The notes: generated from the letters alone by a model not told the origin. A stretch of 64,000 nucleotides of DNA from Candidatus Intricatilinea gracilis (GCA_016702605.1 JADJDQ010000002.1:579001-643000); one strand, 5' to 3'. Positions 18,628 to 28,071 are shown, counted from the first letter of the stretch. Program-made: numbers and translations.

Positions 18628-20385
18628 TCAGCGGCGCGTTGCGGCCGGCTCCATCGACAGGTACTTCAGCAAGGTCTCGTAGAAGGCCTGTGACTCCACG
18701 GGCTTGGCCAGATGCGCGTCCATGCCCGCGGCCAGGCAACGATCGCGGTCGTCGTCGAAGGCGTTGGCTGTCATCGCCACGATGGGGATGTGGGCCATGC
18801 CGGGCAGCAGGCGGATCGCGCGGGTGGCTTCCAGTCCATCGAGCACGGGCATCTTCAGGTCCATCAGGATCAGCGCGTAGCCACCCGTCCTGGCGCGCGC
18901 CACGGCCTGCTGGCCGTTGCCGACCATGTCGAAGGTCAGGCCTGCGTCCTCGAGCAGGTTGCGCGCCACTTCCTGGCTGGTCGGATCGTCTTCGGCCACC
19001 AGCACACGCCGGCCGGCGAAACGCTGTTCGATCAGGTCACGCGGCGTCGCGGCACCACCAAGCACCGCTACGGGGGTCTGGCCGGCACGCCGGAGCCTGG
19101 CCGTCACCCAGAAGGTACTGCCCACGCCGGGTTCACTCGTGACACCCACGTCGCCACCCATCAGCATGGCCAGACGTTTGGAGATGACCAGGCCCAGACC
19201 ACTGCCGCCGTATTCGCGCGTCGACGAGGTATCCACCTGCGAGAAGACGCGAAACAGCTGGGTCTGCTGCTCCTGGCTCAGGCCGATGCCCTGATCGGCC
19301 ACCTCGAAACGCAGCAGCAGGCTGGCGCTGTCCTGTTCGATCACCCGCACGCGCAAGGTGATGTGACCACGCTCGGAGAACTTGATCGCGTTGCCGACGA
19401 TGTTGAGCAAGATCTGCTTGAGCCGCAGCGCGTCACCACCCAGGTGATCGTCGAGCGGGCGGGCGATGTCGACCGAGATCTGCAGGCCCTTGGCCAGGGC
19501 CTGGTCATCCAGCATCGACAACGCCTCGTCGATGGCTCGGCTGAGCGAGAAGTTCTGTTCGTTGAGCGTGAGCTGGTCGGCCTCGATGCGGGCGATGTCG
19601 AGGATGTTGTTGATGATGGCCAGCAGGTGGCGCGAGGCATGGGCACTCTTGGTGAGCCAGTCGATCTGTTTCGGGTCGGTGGCGCGGCGCAGCGCCAGAT
19701 CGGTCATGCCCATGATGCCGTTCATGGGCGTGCGCAACTCGTGGCTCATGTTGGCCAGGAACATGCTCTTGGCGCGGCTGGCGGCCTCGGCGGCGTCGCG
19801 CGCCTCGGCCAGTTCGGCGGTGCGCGAGAACACCAGTTCCTCGAGGTGGTGGCGGTGTTGCTGCAGTTCGTCGGCCAGCAGCTTGCGCGCGGTGTTGTCG
19901 GTGCCGATCAGCAGGTAGCCGATGATGGTGTCAAGCCCGTCGCGCAGCGCCGTCACCGACACCACCGCCGGAAAGCGTGTGCCGTCCTTGCGGATGTAGG
20001 TGAGCTCGTAGATGTCCTCGATCCCGCGCGAGGCCTTGAACACCAGCGCCTCGAAGCCCGGCGCGATGGCGGTCGAGAACTCCAGGCTCAGCGCCTGGGC
20101 GCGTGTGATCAGTTCCTGCGGATCCGAGATGCCGGCCGGGGTGACCTTGTTCATCACGTCGGCCGCGCTGTAACCCAGCATGCGGGCCGCTCCGACGTTG
20201 AAGATCTGGATCACCCCCATTGCATCGGTGGCGATGCTCGAGAAGTTGGCGCTGTTGAAGATGGCACTTTGCAGCGCACCGGTGGTGATGAGGGCGGCCT
20301 GCTGGTTCAGTCCCTCGATGTAGTCAACCGCCTGCGACGCAGGGTCGACCCCGGTCGAGCCTTCATGTGGGAGGGAGAGAGTCAT
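18628..20385 (-). CDS. PAS-domain hybrid histidine kinase / response regulator
   Basis: 585 residues from the ATG at 20385, preceded by GAGG in TGCGAGGTTACGGTC. The N-terminal PAS/PAC domain (about 40-170: AIFNSANFSSIATDAMGVIQ, YIRKDGTRFPAVVSVTAL) leads into a coiled coil and HisKA (FLANMSHELRTPMNGIMG). The HATPase domain has NAIKFSERG, DQGIGLS and GGSGLGLVISKRLA. A C-terminal receiver follows (RVLVAEDDPTSQEVARNLL, ALILMDLKMPVLDG, HLAKPV). There are no TM segments, so it is cytoplasmic. No output partner is adjacent; the divergent propeller-GGDEF gene is a possible functional neighbour. Confidence 0.94.
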   Translation of the reverse strand: MTLSLPHEGSTGVDPASQAVDYIEGLNQQAALITTGALQSAIFNSANFSSIATDAMGVIQIFNVGAARMLGYSAADVMNKVTPAGISDPQELITRAQALSLEFSTAIAPGFEALVFKASRGIEDIYELTYIRKDGTRFPAVVSVTALRDGLDTIIGYLLIGTDNTARKLLADELQQHRHHLEELVFSRTAELAEARDAAEAASRAKSMFLANMSHELRTPMNGIMGMTDLALRRATDPKQIDWLTKSAHASRHLLAIINNILDIARIEADQLTLNEQNFSLSRAIDEALSMLDDQALAKGLQISVDIARPLDDHLGGDALRLKQILLNIVGNAIKFSERGHITLRVRVIEQDSASLLLRFEVADQGIGLSQEQQTQLFRVFSQVDTSSTREYGGSGLGLVISKRLAMLMGGDVGVTSEPGVGSTFWVTARLRRAGQTPVAVLGGAATPRDLIEQRFAGRRVLVAEDDPTSQEVARNLLEDAGLTFDMVGNGQQAVARARTGGYALILMDLKMPVLDGLEATRAIRLLPGMAHIPIVAMTANAFDDDRDRCLAAGMDAHLAKPVESQAFYETLLKYLSMEPAATRR

Positions 20386-20802
20386 GACCGTAACCTCGCA
20401 AGGCAGCGCAGGCACTTCGCGGGTCGCGCGACCAAAGGCACGGGACGTACCTGCAACGCTTATACGCCTGTGGCAGGCGCGGCACCGTGCGCCAGGGCGC
20501 AAAGGTGGCGGAACTCGGGCCGGACTGCCGGTCGACGCCGCAGAGGCACGTTTGCGCCGACGGCTTGGCGCCCGACTTGTGAACGGGCCTCCGGGATGAA
20601 CGCCATCGCTCAACGCCAGGTCAGGGCGGACTTAACCTGAACTGAACAAACACGAAGCGTCTCCACACAAGTGATGAGAACCACGGCGAAATCTCGTCGC
20701 CAGGCTTGTTTCGACGCAACAGCAACGGGCCGCCAGTGTCTGATACCGCACGCAGAATCGGAGCGCCCAAGACTCACCACCACCTGTCTGTTCCACCTCT
20801 CG
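20386..20802. other. Intergenic region between divergent signalling genes
   Basis: 417 bp without a supported gene. It must hold the promoters of the leftward PAS hybrid kinase and the rightward propeller-GGDEF gene. The stretch at about 20625-20700 is less GC-rich (CTTAACCTGAACTGAAC). I see no convincing operator, riboswitch or small RNA. If the propeller gene uses an earlier in-frame start (20671), part of this stretch is coding. Confidence 0.5.
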
Positions 20803-23800
20803 ATGACCCGTATACCTGGTCCGGACCTGCGGCGCCTGCTGTTGGTGCTGCTGCACTGGGTGGCGTTTGTCGCTGCGGCGGCGGCCGCACCAACCGCTGT
20901 GGGCATCGACGCCGCAGGTGAGCCCCGCATCGAGTCGGTCGGTGTGGGCGCCATCGCGCGAAGTGTGGCCTCGGTGATCGCGATGGATCGCACCGGCTTC
21001 ATGTGGGTGGGCACCGGCGACGGTCTGGTGCGTTACGACGGCCACACGTTTCGCCCGCAAGGCCGTGCCGGCAAGGACGTGCTGACGCAAAACCTCGGCC
21101 TGGTGCGCACCCTGCTGCCGACGCTGGACGGGCGTTTGTGGATAGGCACCGAGTCCGATGGCCTGGCGGTCTACGACCCTCGCACCGAAACCGTCGAGCT
21201 GCAACCGCTGATCGATACCGGCACAGCCGGTGCACCGACCGTGCGGGCACTGGCCGAAGACAAGGACGGTGCCATCTGGGTCGGCACCATGGGGCTGGGC
21301 CTGTTGCGCCTGGAACCGCAGACCGGACAAGTCACCCGCTACCACCAGCCTGTCGACATGGCCGACGACCGCGTCTTGGCCCTGCTGGTCGATCGGCGGG
21401 GAGACCTGTGGGTGGGCACCTGGCAAGGGCTGAGTCGACGCCGCGCCGGCACGGAGCAGTTCGACCTGGTGGCGCTGCACGGCGTCGGCCCTCGTCCGCA
21501 GACGATCGATGCGGTGGTCACCAGCCTGTTCGAAGCCTCGGACGGACGCATCTGGGTCGGCACGCAGGGCGGCCACCTGACGGTCATCGACCCGGACGGT
21601 GGGCCCTCCCACTGGCTGGACGATGCGCCCGACCCGAACACACCACCGCGCGGCACCATCAACAGCATGATCGAGGCGCCCGGCGGTGTGATCTGGGTCG
21701 GCGGCGCCACTGGCATCGAATTGCGCGGCGTGGTCGACGGCCGACTGCACCGCCGCCTGCGCCACCAACCGGGGCGCAGCGGTGGCCTGGCGGCCAACGA
21801 TGTGCATGGCCTGATGGTCGACCGCGCCGGCTGGATCTGGATCAGCGGCATGGGCGTGGGCCTGCAGCGCCACAACCCCGACAACCGGGCCATCCGGGTG
21901 GTGCGCGCCGCGCCGCGTGCCGGTGCCGCGCCGGTCGAGCTGACCGACCTGCGCAGTGTGCTGGCCTTGCCCGATGGCGCCGTCTGGGTCAGCACGGTCG
22001 ACGCCGGGGTGATCTTGATGGATGCCGCCCTGCGTGTCACCGCGCTGCTGCGGGTGCCCGAGGTGGTCACCCCCCTGACAAGAAAGGCGCCGCCGGGTGA
22101 GGCGCAGACGAACACGACGCCGGCCAGACCGGTCGGCGCAGCACCAGGGCGCCGGGCCACGGCACAGGTCACCGCCATGGCGCGCGCGGCGGATGGCACG
22201 ATCTGGCTGGGCAGCGAGGCCGGCGTGCACCAGGTCGACCACAGACGCCGCCTGCTGCGCAGCCTGCATCACGGTGCAGGCGCCACCAACCGCTTGCTGG
22301 TGGACTCGGCCGGTGGTCTGTGGGCGGGCACCGAAGACGGTCTGTATCACCTGCCGCCTGCTGCGCGCCAGTTCGCGCGGGTGACCCGCCGCGGCGGTCA
22401 GGCACTGCACGGCGACATCTTTGCATTGGCACTGGCGCCAGACGGCGACCTGTGGGTCGGCTCCGACAAGGGCCTGCTGCGGATGCCTCGCGGCGAACAC
22501 GATCTGGTGGCGGTGAACAGCCCCACCGACGCCGGGCTGGGCAACCCGGCCGTGATCAGCCTGCTGTTCGACAGCCAGCAGGTGTTGTGGCTCGACACGG
22601 CGGTGGCCGGCCTGCACCGCATGGCGAGCTGGGACGGCCAACTCGCCCGCTTCGAGCGCATCAGCCAGCGCCACGGCACGGCCGGTCGCCCGTTCGGCAG
22701 CAACATGATGGAAGACACACGAGGGCGCATCTGGACGCACCAGTTCGTCTACGACCCAGGCGCAGACCGGCTCACCACCCTGTCACAGGCTGACGGCGTC
22801 GACTTCGGCACCGGCTGGTACCGCGCCTATGCCAAGACGGCGGACGGACGCCTGCTGATCGGTGGCACCCGCGGGCTGCTGGTGGTGACGCCTGAGCTGT
22901 ACCACCGGCCAAGTTATGTGCCGCCGATCGTGGTGTCGGAGCTGCGCATCGATGGTCAACGTGTGCCGGCCGGGCACCTGGCAACCGACGGCCTGACGCT
23001 GGCGCCCGACATCCACAGCTTCAGCATCGAGTTCATGACACTCGACTACAGCGGTGCCGACTACCGGCGCTACGCCCATCGGCTCGAAGACGAGGACAAG
23101 GACTGGATCGACACCAATGCCGACTTTCGCGTGGCCACCTACGGCCGCCCGAGCAGCGGACACCACGTGTTGCGGGTGCGTGGCAGCAACCGCGACGGCC
23201 AGTGGATGCCACGCGAGCTGGTGGTGGACGTGCAGGTGCAACCCGCGTGGTGGCAAGCCATCTGGGTCGGCCCGGCCGCACTGCTGGGCGCCGTGGCAGG
23301 TTTGCTGGCACTCGTGCACCTGCGCACAGGCTGGCTGAGACGGCGTCAGCAGCAACTCGAGTGGATGGTGCAGCAACGCACGGCCGAACTTGCCAATGTG
23401 TCGCGGGCGCTGCAGCACAAGTCCAAGGAGCTCGAAGTAGCCAGCCTGACCGATCCCCTCACGGGACTGCGCAACCGGCGTTTCCTGGGCGAGAACATCG
23501 AACACGACCTGGCCTTGTCGGCGCGCCGCCATGAAGCCCATCTCAGCCGCGGTACGACGCTGGACGACACCGCCGATCTGATCTTCTTCCTGATCGACAT
23601 CGACCATTTCAAGCTGGTCAACGACGAATACGGCCACGACGCCGGCGACGCCGTGCTGGTGCAGTTGTGCCACCGCCTGCGCCTGGTGTTTCGCGACAGC
23701 GACTACCTGGTGCGCTGGGGCGGCGAAGAGTTCCTCATCGTGGCCCGAGGCACCTCGCGCAGCCATGGCGCCGAGCTGGCCGAACGGGCCCGCGCCGTGG

Positions 23801-24177
23801 TGGCAGACGAGCCCTTCGTGATGGCCGACGGCACACGCATCAACAAGACCTGCTCGATCGGTTTCGTGTGTTTCCCGCCCGCACCGGCCTTCGCCCGGGC
23901 GCTCGACTGGTCGAGCCTGGTCAAGCTGGCCGACACCGCCTTGTATGCCGTCAAGCAGCGTGGCCGCAATGGCTGGCTCGGGGTGTTGCAGGCCTACGCC
24001 GATACACCCGAAGCCTTGAGCGCCTGGGCCCAGAAGCCGGCGCACGACTGGCTGGTGTCGGGTGACCTGCAGTTGCTGGCGTCGCGCGGCGTGGTGCTGG
24101 CGTCAACCGCCCCAGCGACCGACGGCCCGGTGGCCGCTGACGCACCGGCCGGCCGGCCACAACCGGCGCAGCCGTAG
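20803..24177 (+). CDS. Two-component-regulator-type propeller sensor fused to diguanylate cyclase
   Basis: About 1124 residues from the ATG at 20803, which opens a signal peptide (MTRIPGPDLRRLLLVLL). About 700 residues of periplasmic beta-propeller blades follow, with repeated motifs such as GFMWVGTGDGLVRYDG, RLWIGTESDGLAVYD and AIWVGTMGLGLLRLE. A Y_Y_Y domain comes next (PPIVVSELRIDGQRV ... RVRGSNRDGQW), then one TM helix (ALLGAVAGLLALVHL), a coiled coil and a GGDEF domain: DPLTGLRNRRFL, DIDHFKLVNDEYG and GGEEF. An I-site R-D-S-D lies five residues before GGEEF. The architecture is that of hybrid two-component systems that sense glycans or other extracellular cues, with cyclic-di-GMP synthesis as output. 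Its ligand is unknown. Confidence 0.92.
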   Translation: MTRIPGPDLRRLLLVLLHWVAFVAAAAAAPTAVGIDAAGEPRIESVGVGAIARSVASVIAMDRTGFMWVGTGDGLVRYDGHTFRPQGRAGKDVLTQNLGLVRTLLPTLDGRLWIGTESDGLAVYDPRTETVELQPLIDTGTAGAPTVRALAEDKDGAIWVGTMGLGLLRLEPQTGQVTRYHQPVDMADDRVLALLVDRRGDLWVGTWQGLSRRRAGTEQFDLVALHGVGPRPQTIDAVVTSLFEASDGRIWVGTQGGHLTVIDPDGGPSHWLDDAPDPNTPPRGTINSMIEAPGGVIWVGGATGIELRGVVDGRLHRRLRHQPGRSGGLAANDVHGLMVDRAGWIWISGMGVGLQRHNPDNRAIRVVRAAPRAGAAPVELTDLRSVLALPDGAVWVSTVDAGVILMDAALRVTALLRVPEVVTPLTRKAPPGEAQTNTTPARPVGAAPGRRATAQVTAMARAADGTIWLGSEAGVHQVDHRRRLLRSLHHGAGATNRLLVDSAGGLWAGTEDGLYHLPPAARQFARVTRRGGQALHGDIFALALAPDGDLWVGSDKGLLRMPRGEHDLVAVNSPTDAGLGNPAVISLLFDSQQVLWLDTAVAGLHRMASWDGQLARFERISQRHGTAGRPFGSNMMEDTRGRIWTHQFVYDPGADRLTTLSQADGVDFGTGWYRAYAKTADGRLLIGGTRGLLVVTPELYHRPSYVPPIVVSELRIDGQRVPAGHLATDGLTLAPDIHSFSIEFMTLDYSGADYRRYAHRLEDEDKDWIDTNADFRVATYGRPSSGHHVLRVRGSNRDGQWMPRELVVDVQVQPAWWQAIWVGPAALLGAVAGLLALVHLRTGWLRRRQQQLEWMVQQRTAELANVSRALQHKSKELEVASLTDPLTGLRNRRFLGENIEHDLALSARRHEAHLSRGTTLDDTADLIFFLIDIDHFKLVNDEYGHDAGDAVLVQLCHRLRLVFRDSDYLVRWGGEEFLIVARGTSRSHGAELAERARAVVADEPFVMADGTRINKTCSIGFVCFPPAPAFARALDWSSLVKLADTALYAVKQRGRNGWLGVLQAYADTPEALSAWAQKPAHDWLVSGDLQLLASRGVVLASTAPATDGPVAADAPAGRPQPAQP

Positions 24178-24184
24178 CGCGGTA

Positions 24185-24889
24185 TCACTCGGCTGCGGCA
24201 ATCGTCAGCTCGATCTCGCCGACACCGTCGATGCGACCGGTGATCACGTCACCCGCCAGCACCGGGCCGACCCCTTCGGGTGTGCCGGTGTAGATCAGGT
24301 CGCCGGACTGCAGGTGATAGAACAGCGACAGGTCGGCAATGATCTCGCGGATGTTCCAGATGAGCTTGTCGATGTCGGAGCTCTGCCTGGTCACGCCGTT
24401 GACGGCCAGCGACAAGGCGCCCGACTCGATCACCACACCCGGCATGGGCACGATCTCGGCGCAGACCGAGCCGTGTTCGATGTCCTTGCCCAGGTCCCAC
24501 GGGCGGCCCTTGTCGCGCGCCACAAGCTGCAGGTCGCGCCGGGTCATGTCCAGGCCGCAGGCGTAGCCATAGATGTGTCGGTGCGCATCGGCAAGCGCGA
24601 TGCGGAATCCCGCCGTGCCGATGGCCAGCACCAGTTCCATCTCGTAGTGGTAGTTGCCGGTCTCGGGCGGGTAGGCCACGGTCGCACCCGAGGGTGTGAG
24701 CGACGACGGCGCCTTGGTGAAGTAGAACGGCCGTTCGACACTCTTGTCGACCGGCTTGCCCATCTCGACCGCATGGGCGTGGTAATTGCGCCCGACAAAG
24801 AACAGGCGGTTCACCGGCAGGCGGTCAGTCTTGCCGCGCACGGGCAGCGAGTTCACGGGCGGCGGGGCCCAGAGGTATTGAGTAGTCAT
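24185..24889 (-). CDS. Fumarylacetoacetate-hydrolase-family protein, probable fumarylpyruvate hydrolase
   Basis: 234 residues of the FAH fold. Visible motifs are FFVGRNYHAHAVEMG near the N-terminus, the metal-binding E and E/D residues in YHYEMELVLAIG and YGYACGLDMTRRDLQ, and the C-terminal GDLIYTGTPEGVGPV. The size matches fumarylpyruvate hydrolases (NagK type) that cleave fumarylpyruvate to fumarate and pyruvate in the gentisate pathway. It follows gentisate dioxygenase by 113 bp on the same strand, which supports that substrate. It could act on maleylpyruvate directly, since no isomerase gene is adjacent. Confidence 0.9.
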   Translation of the reverse strand: MTTQYLWAPPPVNSLPVRGKTDRLPVNRLFFVGRNYHAHAVEMGKPVDKSVERPFYFTKAPSSLTPSGATVAYPPETGNYHYEMELVLAIGTAGFRIALADAHRHIYGYACGLDMTRRDLQLVARDKGRPWDLGKDIEHGSVCAEIVPMPGVVIESGALSLAVNGVTRQSSDIDKLIWNIREIIADLSLFYHLQSGDLIYTGTPEGVGPVLAGDVITGRIDGVGEIELTIAAAE

Positions 24890-25002
24890 GACGATGTCGG
24901 GCGCATCGGCAACGACGCGCCTCGTGGAGTTGGTGTCAGGTAAGACATGCGAGCCCGATCCGGCATGACCGGCACCGGGCTCACCGGGCGTGTACTGGTG
25001 GA

Positions 25003-26040
25003 CTACTCGCGGGTCTCGAACACGCCCAGCTTCTTGTGCAGCGGCGTTTCGTCGGCAATGAAGACGAAGCTGGGCTGATCGGCGCTTGTGTTGCGCAGGG
25101 TCACGGGTGTGTAGCCGGGCGCGCAGCAGGTGTCGGCTTCGGCCAGGTTGAAATGCTGGCCGTCGATCTCGGCGGCAGCACCACCTTCAATCACATGGAA
25201 CACACTCGCCGGTGAACGTGCCGGCAGGCGCAGCGTCTGGCCCGGGCGCAGCATCAGCGCGTAGAAGCCCAGGATGTTCTCGGCGTAGCCGCCGGTCTCG
25301 GGGTTGACGTAGCTGACCTGCACACAGTCCTGACCCGGCCGGTCGGTGCCCAGCGCCAGCAGCGCGGCACGTGCCTCGACCCAGGGGTAACGCAGCATCG
25401 GGTAGGGCTTGTCGGCGCGTGTGAACACCGGCGTGGGCACGATGCCGCCGCGCGCGTAGGCCACGTCACCACGTTCGGGCTTCACGTCTTGCCGCTTGCC
25501 TTCGATGGCGTACGAGGTCTCCATGTAATAGACCAGCGGCAGATCGAGCACGTCGAGCCAGACCACCGGCTCGGTGCCGTCATGGCCGTGTTCGTGCCAC
25601 AGGCCGCTGGGGGTGAGGATGAGGTCGCCGCGGCTCATCGGGCACTTCTCGCCGTCGACCGTGGTGTAGGCGCCCTCACCTTCCACGATCATGCGCACGG
25701 CGTTGGGCGTGTGGCGGTGCGACGGCGCCCATTCACCTGGCAGCAGCAACTGCATGCCCAGGTACATGGCGGCGCTGGCCTTCATGTTGTCCAGGCCATG
25801 GCCGGGGTTGGCCAGCACCAGCACACGACGTTCGGCCTTCTGCATGGGCGTGAGTTCACCGGCACGCATCAGCAGCGGGCGCAGCGCCTGGTAGGACCAG
25901 AACGTCGGCTTGGTGTTGGGCCGCGGCTTGCCCGGCGGCAACACGGCGCGCAGGCTGGGCCACAGCGGCACGAGGTTGAGCTTGCGCAGCTCGTCGACAT
26001 AGTCGGGTGGCAGGTCTTCGAGGCGGCCGAGTTCATGCAT
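25003..26040 (-). CDS. Gentisate 1,2-dioxygenase
   Basis: 345 residues from the ATG at 26040, chosen because GGAG lies eight bases upstream; an in-frame TTG at 26070 would add 10 residues. Bicupin enzyme that opens the ring of gentisate to maleylpyruvate using Fe(II) and O2. The N-terminal cupin carries the iron ligands in WAPSHRHTPNAVRMIVEG and LWHEHGHDG. The C-terminal cupin is degenerate (SVFHVIEGGAAAEIDG). Family motifs LWPSLRAVLPPG and RPLLMRAGELTPMQKAERR are intact. It lies between the 3-hydroxybenzoate hydroxylase and the FAH hydrolase genes. Confidence 0.94.
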   Translation of the reverse strand: MHELGRLEDLPPDYVDELRKLNLVPLWPSLRAVLPPGKPRPNTKPTFWSYQALRPLLMRAGELTPMQKAERRVLVLANPGHGLDNMKASAAMYLGMQLLLPGEWAPSHRHTPNAVRMIVEGEGAYTTVDGEKCPMSRGDLILTPSGLWHEHGHDGTEPVVWLDVLDLPLVYYMETSYAIEGKRQDVKPERGDVAYARGGIVPTPVFTRADKPYPMLRYPWVEARAALLALGTDRPGQDCVQVSYVNPETGGYAENILGFYALMLRPGQTLRLPARSPASVFHVIEGGAAAEIDGQHFNLAEADTCCAPGYTPVTLRNTSADQPSFVFIADETPLHKKLGVFETRE

Positions 26041-26144
26041 GAGTTGCTCCAGATTCGTTACTTTGGCCAAGGCGGTGCCGGACTGCCCAAGGGCGACCGA
26101 GCACCCCGCTCAGGGGTGGGTGCGGCACGCCGCAAGCGGCGACT

Positions 26145-27344
26145 TCACTTCGCTAGACAGTTGCCGACGTTCCAGCCGTACAGCCATTCCATGGCGTCGT
26201 AGAAACGTTCGGGCGTACGGCCCTTCCACAGGTCGTTGCGCACCAGGCGCTCCACACCTTTGGCGTGATAGAGGCGGCCCATCTCGCGGCCCGACAGCAC
26301 GATACGCGCGGTGCGCGCCACGCGCGAGCGCTGGTACAGGTCGAAGGCTTTCACGAAATCATTGCCGTTGACACGCAGCGCCTCGCCCAGCGTCACAGCG
26401 TCTTCGAGTGCCATGCAGGCACCCTGTGCCATGTATTGCGTGGTCGGGTGCGCAGCGTCGCCAAGCAACGTGGCGCGGCCAAAGCTCCACTGGCCGATGG
26501 GTTCGCGATCGGCGGTGGCCCAGCGTTTCCAGCTCTTGGGCAGGTCGATGAGCTGGCGCGCCTTGGGGCAGATGCCCTGGAAGTAACTTTGCACCTCCTC
26601 GGCACTGCCTTCGGTCACGCCCCACTCTTCGGGCTTGCGGCTGTGGAAGGTGACCACCACGTTGTACTGCTCGCCGCCACGCAGCGGGTAATGCACCAGG
26701 TGGCAGTTGGGGCCGACCCAGATGCTGGCGGCGTTCCATTGCAGGTCGACCGGGAAGTCCTTCTTGTCGATCACCGAGCGGTACACCACATGGCCGGTGA
26801 TACGCGGCGGGTCGTTCACGTACTGCTGGCGCAGCACCGAACGCACGCCGTCGGCGCCGATCAGCGCCAGGCCGCGGTGAGCCTGGCCGTGCTGGTCGTA
26901 AACCGTGACGCCGCTGTCGTCCTGCTCGACCCGTTCCATACGGGTCGACGTGAGGAACTCGACCTTGCCGGTCTCCTGCGCACCTTCGAGCAGCGACAGG
27001 TGCACATCGACCCGGTGGATCACCGCGTAGGGGTTGCCGAAACGCTGGCGAAAGGCCTCGCCAGTGGGGATCTTGCCGACCTGGTATTCGTCCAGCGCGT
27101 CGTGCATCACCATGTAGTCGGTGAAGACGGCGCGGCTGCGCGTCTTGTCGCCCACGCCCAGCGCGTCAAAAGCATGAAAGGCATTCGGCCCGAGCTGGAT
27201 GCCGGCGCCGATCTCGCCGATCTCGGCGGCCTGTTCGAGCACCTTCACATGGAAACCCTGGCGCACCAGCGCCAGCGCCGCGGCCAGGCCGCCGATGCCG
27301 CCACCGGCGACGAGAACCTGGGAAGTAGAACCTGTGTCGCTCAT
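26145..27344 (-). CDS. 3-hydroxybenzoate 6-monooxygenase (FAD-dependent)
   Basis: 399 residues from the ATG at 27344, which has a strong ribosome-binding site (CAGGAGCGATCC). Class A flavin monooxygenase: dinucleotide-binding VAGGGIGGLAAALALVRQG, IGADGVRSVLR, and the FAD-ribityl motif GRATLLGDAAHPTTQYMAQG. Sequence style and gene context match 3-hydroxybenzoate 6-hydroxylases, which use NADH and O2 to make gentisate; the closest alternative is salicylate hydroxylase. It begins the gentisate cluster, directly behind a palindrome that overlaps its predicted promoter and downstream of a marR gene. Confidence 0.9.
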   Translation of the reverse strand: MSDTGSTSQVLVAGGGIGGLAAALALVRQGFHVKVLEQAAEIGEIGAGIQLGPNAFHAFDALGVGDKTRSRAVFTDYMVMHDALDEYQVGKIPTGEAFRQRFGNPYAVIHRVDVHLSLLEGAQETGKVEFLTSTRMERVEQDDSGVTVYDQHGQAHRGLALIGADGVRSVLRQQYVNDPPRITGHVVYRSVIDKKDFPVDLQWNAASIWVGPNCHLVHYPLRGGEQYNVVVTFHSRKPEEWGVTEGSAEEVQSYFQGICPKARQLIDLPKSWKRWATADREPIGQWSFGRATLLGDAAHPTTQYMAQGACMALEDAVTLGEALRVNGNDFVKAFDLYQRSRVARTARIVLSGREMGRLYHAKGVERLVRNDLWKGRTPERFYDAMEWLYGWNVGNCLAK

Positions 27345-27369
27345 GGATCGCTCCTGAAACCGCATGCTG

Positions 27370-27402
27370 ATCGTACGTATACTGACGATTAGTCTAGGTC
27401 AA
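27370..27402 (-). promoter_or_regulatory. Promoter and candidate MarR operator of the gentisate operon
   Basis: 27370-27389 reads ATCGTACGTATACTGACGAT, a palindrome with only two mismatched pairs (ATCGT, GTATAC and ACGAT are symmetric). On the minus strand a -35-like TTGACC lies at 27402-27397. A -10-like TACGTA (17-bp spacing) or TATACG (15-bp spacing) falls inside the palindrome. A protein bound here would block the promoter of the 3-hydroxybenzoate hydroxylase gene, 26 bp downstream. The adjacent marR product is the obvious candidate. Confidence 0.6.
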
Positions 27403-27587
27403 GCCACCCTGGACGAGATACCAGGGATTTCCCGAGTGGGAGATCGAACCGCCGTCGACCTGGTCGCGTGAGGTGGCCCTCCGGCCTCGAACACCCAGCC
27501 GTCGTCGCCCAACCATCGTCCCTTTGACTTCGAGGTGGGGGCCATGGTGCTCTGCCCTGCCCGACCCCGACAAGCCCGGGGTGGCGA

Positions 27588-28058
27588 TCAGGCGTCGCTG
27601 GGCGCCCGGCTCGCGTCGTTGTTGGCGTCGACGATGGTCTTGAGCTGGGCCAGAAATCCGTTGCGCTCTGCCGCTGGCAGCGGCGCCAGGATGCGCTGCT
27701 GCGCACTCAGCATGCCCGGCTCCACGTCGGCCAGCAATGCGGCACCTTCGGATGTGACCTGCAGCAGGCGCACGCGTCGGTCGGTGGGTGAAGCCAGGCG
27801 TTCGATCAGGCCGCGGCGTTCGAGCCGGTCGATCACACCACCGATGGTCGAGGTGTCGAAGCCGATGGTGGCGGCCAGGGTGCGCTGGTCCAGCCCGGGT
27901 TGACGATGCGCGGCATGCAGAGCGGCGTATTGCACGGGGGTGATGCCGTGCGCCTGGGTCTCTTCGAGAAAGATCGCCACGGCGATCTGCTGCAGCCGGC
28001 GGATGTAGTAGCCGGGCTGTTCTTCGAGTCTGGCCCCGGTGGCCTTGCGTTTGCCCAT
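27588..28058 (-). CDS. MarR-family transcriptional regulator
   Basis: 156 residues from the ATG at 28058. A winged helix-turn-helix spans about 40-110 (GITPVQYAALHAAHRQPG, QRTLAATIGFDTSTIGGVID, then wing LASPTDRRVRLLQVTSEG), flanked by dimerisation helices. MarR regulators of aromatic degradation are commonly released from DNA by aromatic acids or CoA thioesters. It lies 13 bp after the ferredoxin reductase gene and 243 bp before the 3-hydroxybenzoate hydroxylase. It is probably transcribed with the P450 genes while controlling the gentisate operon, and perhaps the P450 genes too. Confidence 0.92.
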   Translation of the reverse strand: MGKRKATGARLEEQPGYYIRRLQQIAVAIFLEETQAHGITPVQYAALHAAHRQPGLDQRTLAATIGFDTSTIGGVIDRLERRGLIERLASPTDRRVRLLQVTSEGAALLADVEPGMLSAQQRILAPLPAAERNGFLAQLKTIVDANNDASRAPSDA

Positions 28059-28071
28059 CAACGTCCGCCTC

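Noticed and set aside
20400..20640. Possible small gene or sRNA in the gap before the propeller-GGDEF gene
   Set aside because: Short open frames have no ribosome-binding site or recognisable content, and no terminator-like hairpin follows.
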